A stretch of 11,496 nucleotides of DNA, from positions 47,938-59,433 of the forward strand of contig MU647115.1 in NCBI GenBank assembly GCA_026770585.1, in the 5' to 3' direction. Below the pieces are notes generated by a model. It made no database searches. It was given only the letters and a program-made list of their open reading frames with translations, and was not told where the DNA came from. The number at the start of each line of letters is the position of its first letter. Positions within the stretch are counted from its first letter, which is position 1. Positions 11,350 through 11,496 of this stretch are shown piece by piece. The DNA is from Baffinella frigidus (lineage: Eukaryota; Cryptophyceae; Cryptomonadales; Baffinellaceae). The position numbers and the translations under genes are program-made.

Positions 11350-11484
11350 GCGGCAGTGCCCATGCTCGACGAAGGCCTGAACTGCCGAGGCTGCTCGCAG
11401 TGCCCAAACGACGAGTAGTTGCAGTACGTGTCCGCCCCCTCTTTCCCGAAATTCATGTGCGCGCCTCCCTTAGCAAAGTTCAGC
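11334..11484 (-). CDS. Probable terminal exon of an unrecognised protein, partial
   Basis: The minus strand is open from the window edge to TGA at 11336-11334. The first 12 bases on that strand, CCCCCCTTCCAG (11496-11485), are a textbook polypyrimidine tract plus AG, so the exon probably starts at 11484. The peptide reads LNFAKGGAHMNFGKEGADTY then CNYSSFGHCEQPRQF, a Ser-rich segment and ends AAHYSP. It has low-complexity-free, protein-like composition with two Cys and three His, but I cannot place it in a family. An internal Met is at codon ATG 11456-11454. The telomere-like array begins just past its stop. Confidence 0.5.
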
Positions 11485-11496
11485 CTGGAAGGGGGG

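Overview
This window reads as nuclear DNA of a eukaryote with a large, repeat-filled genome. I see no complete gene. Open frames are short and overlap repeats, and nothing resembles a bacterial operon. Telomere-like 7-mers of the plant/algal type (TTTAGGG and variants) and very dense small palindromic transposons suggest an alga. From memory, the conceptual translations of the commonest terminal repeat (RGTSLIRN on one strand, GYLAHK on the other) recur in predicted proteins of Symbiodinium/Polarella-type dinoflagellates. I could not check this, so the taxonomic call is an inference of moderate to low confidence.

Layout. 1-500: telomere-like degenerate repeats and two palindromic elements. 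575-1565: a dispersed repeat, a 337-bp CCATAAA/CCATACA array, a 178-bp fold-back element and a transposon remnant. 1660-3110: inverted repeats, then three same-strand copies of one 42-codon exon that looks like the C-terminal part of a PX (phosphoinositide-binding) domain. Two of these copies are split by small transposons, each with a 5-bp target duplication. 3200-4500: an 18-bp repeat cluster and three copies of a ~140-bp cassette. 4566-5340: a GA/GT microsatellite and diverged repeats. 5345-10810: a field of two TA-target miniature transposon families. Family 1 has termini CAGGGGTACCTCGCTC and Family 2 has termini TCCCTTAAGTGG; some copies are nested in others. This field also holds other inverted-repeat elements, minisatellites and one tRNA-like fold. 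10921-11349: a telomere-like array bounded by an exact 18-bp direct repeat. 11334-11484, minus strand: a probable last coding exon that runs toward the window edge.

The genes do not form a pathway here. The biology on show is the action of several small non-autonomous DNA transposon families on exon copies and on one another. No transposase is encoded, so any mobilising enzyme must lie elsewhere. The two host coding fragments worth following are the PX-like exon copies and the minus-strand terminal exon at the right edge.
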